Below are positions 12,426 through 22,481 of a stretch of 64,000 nt of DNA, piece after piece. Source of the stretch: Mercurialis annua. Its lineage: Eukaryota; Streptophyta; Magnoliopsida; Malpighiales; Euphorbiaceae. The stretch is taken from positions 23,708,046-23,772,045 of the forward strand of contig NC_065570.1 in the NCBI RefSeq assembly GCF_937616625.2, given 5' to 3'. The translations under genes were made by a program, and so were the position numbers. The first letter of the stretch is position 1. The number at the start of each line of letters is the position of its first letter. The notes below the pieces were generated by a model, which did not search any database, was not told the DNA's origin, and saw nothing but the letters and a program-made list of their open reading frames with translations.

Positions 12426-15020
12426 AAATTTCTAAAAAGGTGAAACGCTTTTATTTCTTTTGTAACGTTTTTAAACGTTTGACTTAAATCGCTAAAAAGG
12501 TGAAACGTTTGGATTTGTTTCGTAACGTTTGTAAACGTTTGGCTTAAATTGCTAAAAAGGTGAAACGTTTGGCATTAATCGCTAAAAAGGTGAAACGTTT
12601 GGTTTTGTTTCGTAACGTTTGTAAACGTTTCGCTTAAATTTCTATAAAGGTGAAACGCTTGGATTTTTTTTGTAACGTTTTTAAAAGTTTGGATTTGTTT
12701 CGTAACATTTGTAAACGTTTGGTTTAAATCGCTAAAAAGGTGAAACGTTTGGATTTATTTTGTAGCGTTTGTAAACGTTTGGCTTAAATCACTACAAAGG
12801 TGAAACACTTGGATTTGTTTCGTAACGTTTGTAAACGTTTGGCTTAAATTGCTAAAAAGGTGAAACACTTGGTTTTGTTTCGTAGCGTTTGTAAATGTTT
12901 GGCTTAAATCGCTAAAAAGGTGAAATGTTTGGATTTGTTTCGAACCATTTTAAACGTTTGGATTAAATCGCTAAAATGGGGAAACGTTTGCATTTGTTTC
13001 GTAGCGTTCGTAAATGTTTGGGTTAAATCTCTAAAAAGGTTATATGTTTGGATTTGTTTCGTAACGTTTGTATATATTTGGCTTAAATAGCTAAAGAGGT
13101 GAAACGTTTGAAATATCGTAACATTTGTAAACGTTTGGCTTAAATTGCTAAAAATGTGAAACACTGGGATTTGTTTCGTTACGTCTATAGACGTTTGGCT
13201 TATATTTCTAAAAAGGTTAAACGCTTGGATTTGTTTCGTTACGTTTGTAAACGTTTGGCTTAAATTTTTAAAAAGGTGAATCGTTTGGATTTGTTTCGTA
13301 ACGTTTTAAACGTTTGGCTTTGTTTCGTAACTTTTGTAAATGTTCGGCTTAAATTGCTAAAAATGTGAAACGTTCGTATTTGTTTCGCAACGTTTGTAAA
13401 CGTTTGCCTTAAATCGCTAAAAAGATAAAACGTTTGTATTTGTTTCTTAGCGTTTTAAACGTTTGGCTTAAATTGCTAAAAAGATGACACGTTTGGATTT
13501 GTTTCGTAACCTTTGAAAACGTTTGGCTTAAATTGCTAAAAAGGTGAAACGTTTGGTTTTGTTTCATAACCTTTGTAAACGTTTGGCTGAAATCACTAAA
13601 AAGGGGAAACGTTTGGCTTTGTTTCGTAACCTTTATAAACATTTGGCTCAAATCGCTAAAAAGGTGAAATGTTTGGATTTATTTCGTAACGTTTGTAAAT
13701 GTTTGGCTTAAATTGCTAAAAAGGTGAAACGTTTGGAATAAATCGCTAAAAGGTGAAACATTTGATTTTGTTTCGTAACGTTTGTAAATGTGTGGCTTAA
13801 ATCGCTAAAAAGGTAAAACATTTGGATTTGTTTCGTAAATTTTTTAAACATTTGGCTTAAATCGCAAAAAAGGTGAAACGTTTGGATTTGTTTCGTAACG
13901 TTTGTAAACGTATGGCTTAAATCGCTAAAAACGTGAAACGTTTGGTTTTTTTTCGTAACGTTTGTAAACGTTTGGCTTAAATCCCCAAAAAGGTGAGACG
14001 TTTTGTTTTGTTTCGTAACGTTTGTAAACATTTGGATTTATTTCGTAACGTTTTTTCGTAATGCTTTAAATGTTTTGTTTTATTTCGTAATGTTTGTAAA
14101 CGTTTGGCTTAAATCACTAAAAAGATGAAACGTTTGGTTTTGTTTCGTAACGTTTGTAAACGTTGGGCTTAAATCGCTAAAAAGGTGAAACGTTTAGTTT
14201 TGTTTCGTAACGTTTGTAAACGTTTCGATTTTTTCGTAACGTTTGTTTCGTAACATTTTAAAGATTGGTATTGTTTCGTAACGTTTGTAAACGTTTGGCC
14301 TAAATCGCTAAAAAGGTGAAACGTTTGGTTTTGTTTCGTAATGTTTGTTAACGTTTGGCTTAAATCGCTATAAAGGAGAAATGTTTGGATTTGTTTCATA
14401 ACGTTTGTAAATGTTTGGGTTCAATCGCTAAAAAGGTGAAACGTTTGGATTTGTTTCATAACGTTTGTAAATGTTTGGGTTCAATCGCTAAAAAGGTGAA
14501 ACGTTTGGATTTGTTTCGTAGCGTTTGTAAACGTTTGGCTTAAATCGCTAAAAATGTGAAACGTTTTGTTTTGTTCCGTAACATTAGTAAACGTTTTGCT
14601 TAAATTGCTAAAAAGGTGAAATGCTTGGATTTGTTTCGTAATGTTTGTAAACGTTTGGCTTAAATCGTTAAAAAGGGGAAACGTTTGGTTTTGTTTCGTA
14701 ACGTTTGCATTCTTTTTGGCTTAAATTGCTATAAAGGTGAAACGCTTGGATTTCTTTCGTAGCCTTTGTAAACGTTTGGCTTTGTTTTGTAATGTTTGTA
14801 AACGTTTGGCTTAAATCGTTAAAAAGGTTAAACGTTTGGCTTTGTTTCGTAACATTTATAAACGTTTGGCTTAAATCGCTAAAAAGGTGAAACGTTTGGA
14901 TTTGTTTCGTAACGTTTGTAAGCGTTTGGCTTAAATTGCTAAAAGGTGAAACGTTTGGCATAAATCGCTAAATAGGTGAAACGTTTGGTTTTGTTTCGTA
15001 ACGTTTGTAAACGTTTGGCT
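12426..15020. repeat. Higher-order repeat, 2,595 bp, copy 2
   Basis: Tandem partner of 9830-12425. After about 15020 the sequence switches to a monomer series resembling 8730-8800, so a third full copy is not present. Edges are approximate because neighbouring monomers are all similar. Confidence 0.8.
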
Positions 15021-18000
15021 TAAATTTCTAAAAAGGTGAAACACTTGCTTTTGTTTCGTAGTGTTTGTAAAGGTTTAGCTTAAATCGTTAAAAAGGTGAA
15101 ACGTTTGGATTTGTTTCGAACCGTTTTAAACGTTTTGCTTAAATCGCTAAAATGGGGAAACGTTTGCATTTGTTTCATAACGTTTGTAAACGTTTGGCTT
15201 AAATCGCTAAAAAGGTTGAACGTTTGGATTTGTCTCGTACTGTTTGTATATGTTTGGCGTAAATCGCTAAAAAGGTGAAATTTTTGAAATTTCGTTTCGT
15301 CTGTAAACGTTTGGCTTAAATTGCTAAAAAGGTGAAACAATTGGATTTGTTTCGTAACGTTTGTAAACGTTTGGCTTAAATTTCTAAAAAGCTGAAACAC
15401 TTTTTGTTTCGTTATGTTTGTAAACGTTTGGTTTAACTTTTTTAAAAGGTGAATCGTTTGGATTTGTTTCGTAACATTTGGCTTAAATGTTCGGCTTAAA
15501 TTGCTAAAAATGGGAAACGTTTCTATTTGTTTCGCATCGTTTGTAAACCTTTGCATTAAATCGCTAAAAAGATAAAACGTTTGGATTTGTTTCGTAACGT
15601 TTGTAAACGTTTGGCTTAAATTGCTAAAAAGGTGACACGCTTGGATTTTTTTCGTCACCTTTGTAAACGTTTGGCTTAAATCGCTAAAAAGGTATAACGT
15701 TCAGTTTTGTTTAATAACCTTTGTAAACGTTTACCTTAAATCGCTAAAAAGGTGAAACGTTTGGCTTTGTTTCGCAATGTTTGTAAACGTTTTGCTTAAA
15801 TTGCTAAAAAGGTGACACGTTTGGATTTTTTTTGTAACATTTATAAACGTTTTGCATAAATAACTAAAAAGGTGAAACGTTTGGATTTGTTTCGTAACGT
15901 TTGTAAACGTTTAGCCTAAATCTATAAAAAGGGGAAACGTTTGGATTTGTTTCGTAACGTTTGCAAACGTTTGGCTTATATCGCTTGAAAAGGGAAACGT
16001 TTTGATTTGTTATGTAACATTTGTAAACGTTTGGCTTAAATTGCTAAAAAGGGGAAACGTTTGGATTTGTCTCGTAACGTTTGTAAAAGTTTGGCTCAAA
16101 TTGCTAAAAATGTGAAACGTTTAGATTTGTTTTGTAACGTTTTGCTTATATCGCTAGAAAGGGGAAACGTTTTGATTTGTTCTGTAACGTTTGTAAACGT
16201 TTGGTTTAAATTGCTAAAAAGGTGAAACGCTTCGATTTGTTTCGTAACGTTTGTAAACGTTTGGCTTAAATTGCTAAAAAGTTGAAACACTTGGATTTGT
16301 TTCGTAACATTTGTAAACGTTTAGTTTAAATCGCTAAAAAGGTGAAATATTTGGATTTGTTTCGTAACGTTTGTAAACTTTTGGCTTAAATTGATAAAAA
16401 GGTGTAACGTTTGGTTTTGTTTCGTAACCTTCGTAAACATTCATCTTAAATCGCTAAAAAAGTGAAACGGTTGGATTTGTTTCGTAACGTTTCAAAAAAA
16501 AGTGAAACGTTTGGCTTAAATCGATAAAAAAGTGAAATGTTTGGTTTTGTTTTGTAATGTTTATAAACGTTTGGCTTAGATAGCTAAAATGGGGAAACGT
16601 TTGGTGTTGTTTTGTAACGTTTGTAAACGTTTGGATTTTATTTCGTAACGTTTTAAACGTTTGGTTTTGTTTCATAACGTTTGTAAACGTTTTGTTTAAA
16701 TCGCTAAAAAGTTTGGTTTTTTTTCGTAATGTTTGTAAATGTTTGGCTTAAATCCCTAAAAAGGTGAAACATTTGGATTTGTTTCGTAACATTTGTAAGC
16801 ATTTGGCTTAAATCGAAAAAAAAAGGTGAAACGTTTTGATTTGTTTCATAACTTTTGTAAACGTATGGCTTAAATCGCTAAAAAGGTGAAACGTTTGGTT
16901 TTTTTTCGTAACGTTTGTAAACGTTTGGCTTAAATCCCTAAAAAGGTGAGACGTTTGGTTTTGTTTCATTACGTTTGTAAACATTTGGATTTATTTCGTA
17001 ACGTTTTAAACGTTTGGTTTTATTTCGTAATGTGTGTAAACGTTTGGCTTAAATCGCTAAAAAGATGAAACGTTTGGTTTTGTTTCGTAATGTTTGTAAA
17101 CGTTTGACTTAAATCGCTAAAGAGGTGAAACGTTTGGTTTTGTTTCGCAACGTTTGTAAACGTTTCAATTTGTTTCGTAACGTTTGTTTCATAACGTTTA
17201 CGTTTAGTATTGTTTCGTAACGTTTGTAAATGTTTGGCTTAAATCGCTAAAAAGGTGAAACGTTTGGTTTTCTTTCATAATGTTTGTAAACATTTGGCTT
17301 AAATAGCTTAAAAGGCGACACATTTGGATTTGTTTCATAACGTTTGTAAACGTTTGGGTTCAATCGCTAAAAAGGTGAAAACTTTGGATTTATTTCGTAG
17401 CGTTTGGCTTAAATCGCTAAAAATGTGAAAAGTTTTGTTTTGTTCCGTAACGTTAGTAAACGTTTGGATTAAATTGCAAATAAGGAGAAACGCTTGGATT
17501 TGTTTAGTAACGTTTGTAAACGTTTGGCTTAAATCGCTAAAAAGGCAAACCGTTTGGTTTTGTTTCGTAACGTTTGCATACGTTTGGCTTAAATTGCTAT
17601 AAAGGTGAAACGCTTGGATTTCTTTCGTAGCGTTTGTAAACGTTTGGGTTGTTTCGTAACGTAAATAAACGTTTGGCTTAAATCGCTAAAAAAGTGAAAC
17701 GTTTGGTTTTGTTTCGTAACGTTGGTAAACATTTGGCTTAAATCGCTAAAAAGGTGAAACGTTTGGATTTGTTTCGTAACTTTCGTAAACGTTTGGCTTA
17801 AATTGCTAAAAAGGTGAAACGTTTGGAATAAATCGCTAAAAAGGTGAAACGTTTGGTTTTGTCTCGTAACGTTTGTAAACGTTTGGATTAAATTGCTATA
17901 AAGGTGTAACGTTTGAATTTGTTTCGTAACGTTTGTAAACGTTTGGCTAAAATCGCCAAAAAGGTGAAACATTTGGTTTTGTTTCGTAAAGTTTGTAAAC

Positions 18001-18969
18001 GTTCGGCTTAAATCGCTAAAAAGGTGAAACTTTTGGATTTGTTTCGTTACATTTGTAAACGTTTGGCTTAAATTGCTAAAAAGGTGAAACTCTTGGATTT
18101 GTTTCGTAATGTTTGTAAACGTTTGGCTTAAATTGCTAAAAAGGTGAAATGCATTGATTTGTTTCGTAGCGTTTGTAAACGTTTGGCTTAAATTGCTAAA
18201 GGTGAAACGCTTGGATTTGTTTCGTAACATTTGTTAACGTTTGACTTAAATTGCTAAAAAGGTGAAACATTTTGATTTATTTCATAACGTTTGTAAATGT
18301 TTGGCTTAAATCGCTAAAAAGGCAAAACGTTTGGATTTGTTTCGTAATCTTTGTAAACGTTTGGCTTAAATCGCTAAAAAGATGAAACATTTGGATTTAT
18401 TTTGCACCGTTTGTAAACGTTTGGCTTAAATCGCTAAAAAGGTGAAATTTTCAGATTTTTTCTTTTCATTTGTAAACGTTTGGCTTAAATTGCTAAAAAG
18501 GTAAAACGCTTGGATTTGTTTCGTAACGTTTGTAAACATTTGGCTTAAATTGCTAAAAAGGTGACACGTTTAAATTTGTTTCGTAACCTTTGTAAACGTT
18601 TGGCTTAATGCTAAAAAGGGGAAACGTTCGGTTTTTTTTCATAACCTTTGTAAACGTTTGGCTTAAATCGCTAAAAAGGCGAAACGTTTGGATTTTTTTC
18701 GTAACGTTTGTAAACGTTTGGCTTAAATTGCAAAAAAAGTGAAACGCTTGGATTTGTTTCGTAACATTTGGCTTAAATTTCTAAAAAGGTAAAACGCTTG
18801 GATTTGTTTTGTAACTTTTGTAAACGTTTCGCTTACATTGCTAAAAAGGTAAAACGTTTGGATTTGTTTCGTAACGTTTATAAACGTTTGGCTTAAATCG
18901 CCAAAAAGGGGAAACGTTTGGATTTGTTTCGTACCGTTTTTAAATGTTTCGCCTAAATTACTAAAAAGG
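15021..18969. repeat. Block 1, trailing satellite segment
   Basis: Continuous satellite with more mixed monomer order. The longest open frame (17589-18230, minus, 213 codons) is only an 20-residue repeat translated from the satellite. The last 440 bp (about 18528-18969) match 35627-36068 closely and form the left flank of the duplicated B solo LTR segment. Confidence 0.85.
18965..18969. other. Target-site duplication of solo LTR B, left (AAAGG)
   Basis: AAAGG directly precedes the LTR start. The base string after the LTR (30842-30846) is AACGG, one mismatch, and then satellite resumes as TGAAACGC. The unoccupied satellite would read CTAAAAAGGTGAAACGC, so the insertion site is inside a monomer. 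Confidence 0.7.
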
Positions 18970-19309
18970 TGTCATGACCCAAATTATTGAGCCGAGACCG
19001 GCACTAGGGAACGGGAGTGATAGCTCCAGAACCCGTAGCAAGCCTAAAACCACTATGAATTTTTCGCGAATTAAATATATTGTTCTATATATAACGTTTT
19101 CAGAAAATCCTTTTAAACATTATCATTATACGTATCAAAATATTTGAATTACTTTTCGAAAACCATCCGGAATCGTTATTATAGACTAGGGTCTTACCGA
19201 GCGACACCTTAGTCCAGCCCTGCCCTGTCTCTATTCATATTCTAGACCAATTCCACTCATGACAATTGGTTAAGGAAATCAAATGGTTAAAATATGATCT
19301 TCATAAACA

Positions 19310-19313
<4 letters not shown>

Positions 19314-19350
<37 letters not shown>
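19314..19350. repeat. TA microsatellite in solo LTR B
   Basis: About 37 bases of alternating TA. The other copy of the LTR has only about 19 bases at the same place (36413-36431). The difference arose after the segment was duplicated. Confidence 0.9.
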
Positions 19351-19351
<1 letters not shown>

Positions 19352-19735
19352 TTTTATATCAAATCGGAGTTGCCCATTTAAATATACCATTTGAATTTAA
19401 ATCTTACATCACATACAGACATCTACCGACTACTGCAGCTCTACGAAGAAAACGTTCTTTGACATAGTCTTTCACTATTGTAGACTTCCGGAACAAGGAA
19501 AGGAAGTCCGTCCTTCAAAACGCTTTGACCTGAAAGAAGGACTGTGAGGGTAAGTATATGGGAATATACTGAGTGAGTTCATACGTTTACTAATAAGTAT
19601 TCATATAAAACATAAAACAATGCAATAACGTTCAAACCTCGTGCAACCAAGTACAAGATCCGATTGAAACCCTAATGCTCGAATATGCTAAATGTATGTA
19701 CTCAGAGGAAAACTTATCCAATAGTCCGACCCGGG

Positions 19736-19740
19736 AGTAT
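19736..19740. other. Target-site duplication of element C, left (AGTAT)
   Basis: AGTAT precedes the element and is repeated at 29074-29078 directly after it. The homologous LTR copy has a single AGTAT at 36817-36821, which is the pre-insertion site. Confidence 0.97.
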
Positions 19741-20147
19741 TGTCACGAGCCAATCTCAAGGCCGAGACCGGCGCTAGGGAATGGGAGTGGTTGCTCCGAA
19801 ACCCGTAGCAAGCCTAAAAACGTAAAATAATTTTTCGCAAAACATAAACGTCATGCATGACATAAATAAACACGTGTCATGCAGAAGCACACATGCCAGG
19901 CACACATATCCTCTGGCAGTCACAATATATATAACGCAGCAAGCGTAAAACGTTTAAGACTTTAAAACGGTAAAGTTATATTTACAGAAAGCTACACATA
20001 CAAGCTGACTTACAAAACACTTATCTACTGCAGCTCTAAGAGTAAAGTACTGTTCCTTTACATACTCAAAAATACAGACTTCTGGAAGTAGGATAGAAGT
20101 CTGTTGCTTCAAAGCGTCTTTATCCTGAAAGGAAATCTGTGAGGGGT

Positions 20148-20491
20148 CAGTATATTGGGATATACTGAGTGAGTTCATACATTTACTAATAAGTATTCAA
20201 ATAAAACATAAAATCGTAATCAATCATATGCAGCCAAGTACAGGATCCGAATGAAACCTTAATCCTCAAACATACTAATAATCAATTGATCAACCCAATC
20301 ATAAATATCAATTGCGAGTCCAACTCGCTGGTGGCCCAGCCACTAGATACGGGGACTTCCAGGCTACACCGTAGCCGAGTTCACTCTCGTATCGAAATCA
20401 TAACCCAATCGTAAATTTCATGTTCATCATCAGCTCCCAGCTGAGGCATATCAAAACTGGTGATCACACAGTCCTATTGTCGCCCAATAGG
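20148..20491. other. Conserved hairpin module in element C left LTR
   Basis: CAGTATAT (20148-20155), loop TGGG, ATATACTG (20160-20167). GCGAGT (20314-20319), loop CCA, ACTCGC (20323-20328). GTGGC (20331-20335), loop CCA, GCCAC (20339-20343). GATACG (20346-20351) pairs with CGTATC (20388-20393) and encloses GGCTAC, loop ACC, GTAGCC (20362-20376). CCTATTG/CAATAGG (20473-20491). Families A and B carry the same series with matching changes in both arms of several stems. Position is on the R/U5 side of the LTR; the role is unknown. Confidence 0.7.
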
Positions 20492-20995
20492 TAGCACGTT
20501 CCATCGGATCAATACTGGTTTCAAATCAACCATATGTAATTCATAAAAAGAATTCGCATATAAAACATGCAATTCAAATATAAAGCAATATAAAATAATT
20601 GCTTAAATAAATACTTTAAAAGCAAATCGTATAAACTCACTGAAAACGCTTATCCAAAAATACGTCGGGGCTTTAGAACGTCAAGCTTCCCGAACTACTG
20701 GTCCAGCTGCTTCTTGCCTCGCCGGATCTAAAACAATTTTAAAACATTTGACTTGTATTAGAATCCTATTCTAAGATTGACTCTAGACTCAAGACTCGAC
20801 ACGTTTCACTTTCATTAATCATCGTGCTTCTCACGCATATCCCATTAAACGATATCAAACTCGTTTACGGATCGCAATTTACTTCCAATTCAATCTTCTT
20901 ATAACCTCATTAGGTTAACTACTATTCGATTTCCGATTCAATACGCGTAATTAATTCATTCGAAGTACGAAGACTCAGGGTGCGAGAATCGAAGG

Positions 20996-21151
20996 GTGCA
21001 CGCTCGTGCAGGGAGGTACATGTTCGTGTACCTTGGTACACGTTCGTGTACCATTGATGGTACACGTTCGTGTACCTCAAGTACACGTTCGTGTACCACA
21101 GTACACGATCGTGTACAGTCGTGCACGATCCCCCGGAATCGATTTCCGGGG
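20996..21151. other. Palindrome block in U3 of element C left LTR
   Basis: Seven short palindromes in about 130 bp: TGCACG/CGTGCA near 20996-21010, then GGTACACGTTCGTGTACC-type units at 21015-21032, 21035-21052, 21059-21076 and 21081-21097, GTACACGATCGTGTAC at 21101-21116, and TCGTGCACGA at 21119-21128. They recur every 20-24 bp, about two helical turns. A CCCCGGAA/TTCCGGGG hairpin follows (21131-21151). Such clustered dyads are candidate binding sites for dimeric transcription factors or could extrude as cruciforms; neither is shown. Confidence 0.75.
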
Positions 21152-21794
21152 TTTCCGACCTGCTATATACGTAAAAACGCTCCAAACTCAGCCAAAACGC
21201 GTATTCTAAGCTCAAATCGCTATATATCAATCCTATACTCGATAAAACGATAAAATCGCTTCGTGGCCTAAAACTTTGAATCGATATAACTTAAAATATA
21301 ATCAACGAAACGGTAAAACGTCGAGCTTACCGTGATTACCCGTTGAAATACGATCGTTTGGAGTTATAGAACGTCGGAAACGGACGAGAAACGGAAACCG
21401 CATGACGAACCGTACGTTATCGCCGTTGAGAACGAGAGAAAGAAAGAAAGGAGATGAAGGTTCTGATTCCTTCATCTGAAGGTATGAATTATAAATATAT
21501 AATGGCTAACTTGCCATTTGGTCCTTGAAACTATTCAAAGCTTGCAATTTAATCCAAATCTAAATCAATTAATCTTTCCATTAATTCAAATACGTATTAT
21601 TTATCTCCGAATAAATAATACTAACTTAAAATATAGATTTTCATCGAAAATCCTCCAATTTCTATTTTCGGGCTTAATTGGCTAATTTGCACTTTAGCCC
21701 CTAAACTTTTCAAATTAACTCCTTTAATCCCGCTAATTGACTCATTAAATTTTATTCTTAATTTCCGATATAATTAAATTAAATTCTCCTTAAT

Positions 21795-22481
21795 TTAATT
21801 TATCGAAAATCTCGACACGTGGCACGACTTAATTATCTTAAAATACTTTGGCGTATTACATTCACCCCCCCTTAAAATAAATTCGTCCTCGAATTTAAAA
21901 TTTAGCCACGTACCTTGAGTAAAAAGATATGGATACTTCTGTCGCATATCCTCTTCTGTCTCCCACGTGCATTCTTCTACGGATTGACTTCTCCAAAGAA
22001 CTTTCACCATTGGAATCCTCTTTGTCTGTAGTTGTCGTATTTGTGTATCGACAATCTTTACTGGCCGTTCTTCGTAAGTCAGTTCTTCGCTCACGTCCAC
22101 TACTTGCGGTTGAATTATTCGAGAAGGGTCTAGTACATATTTCCTAAGCATGGAAATATGAAAGACAGGATGAACTTGCGACATCTCCTGTGGCAAGTCT
22201 AGCTTATAGGCAACTGAGCCTATACGCTCCACGATCTGATATGGTCCGACATATCTCGGAGCCAATTTACCCTTCTTTCCGAAACGAATAACTCCCTTCA
22301 TCGGTGATACTTTGAGAAACACGTAATCTCCGATCTGAAATTCGATACCTTTCCTCTTGGGGTCCGCGTAACTCTTCTGTCGACTAGAAGCAGTATTCAA
22401 ACGCTGCTTTATCAACGGAACTTTTTCTGACGTAATCTGGATAATCTCTGCTCCAGTGAGCTTTCGCTCACCGACTTCGTC
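21795..22481 (-). pseudogene. C-terminal part of gag-pol: integrase tail and chromodomain, behind an in-frame stop
   Basis: This frame continues 22482-26690 without shift; only the TAG at 22482-22484 separates them. The residues after the stop (DEVGERKL) are the usual continuation of Tekay integrase, where a Trp is normal at the stop position, so a TGG to TAG change is the simplest explanation. It holds the integrase C-terminal region (QIGDYVFLKVSPMKG, then the HPVFHISMLR motif) and a chromodomain at about 21921-22073 (VKIVDTQIRQL, VKVLWRSQ, CTWETEEDMRQKYP). Chromodomains of this group bind heterochromatin marks such as methylated H3K9 and steer integration; that role here is inferred. The frame runs through the purine tract into the LTR. 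Confidence 0.9.
21861..21873 (-). promoter_or_regulatory. Polypurine tract of element C
   Basis: Plus strand TTCACCCCCCCTT next to the LTR end; on the element strand this is AAGGGGGGGTGAA immediately before TGTAATACG. It primes plus-strand DNA synthesis in the family. Confidence 0.9.

Larger units (their letters stand above)
8009..18969. repeat. 60-bp satellite array, block 1
   Basis: About 11 kb of uninterrupted tandem monomers, mostly 60 bp. Each has AACGTTTG boxes at offsets 0, 20 and 30 followed by an AAATCGCTAAAAAGG segment. Variants include 30-bp and 50-bp short units, an added 30-bp unit, and a 59-bp unit in which GTTTGTAAACG becomes GTTTTAAACG. The array starts at the truncated LTR of element A and ends at the B solo LTR. 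Many frames on the minus strand stay open for 60-210 codons because the unit is 20 codons long; these are not supported as genes. I do not recognise this satellite from any named family. Confidence 0.95.
19741..21860 (-). repeat. Element C left LTR (element 3' LTR)
   Basis: Starts TGTCACGAGC and ends GGCGTATTACA; partner of 26954-29073. In element sense it begins TGTAATACGCC. It contains the hairpin module (20148-20491) and the palindrome block (20996-21151). The end of the gag-pol frame (to 21795) overlaps its first 66 bases in element sense. Short frames such as 19954-20178, 20922-21230 and 20996-21253 are repeated in both LTRs and show no domain. Confidence 0.97.

Noticed and set aside
8777..18230. 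Many minus-strand open frames of 60-213 codons in block 1
   Set aside because: They are translations of the 60-bp satellite with a 20-residue period. They start and stop at random variant sites, mostly lack a plausible start context, and show no domain.
19954..21253. Short open frames in the element C LTR (and their copies at 27167-28518)
   Set aside because: They are duplicated because the LTR is duplicated, overlap on both strands, and include the palindrome block translated into low-complexity peptides.
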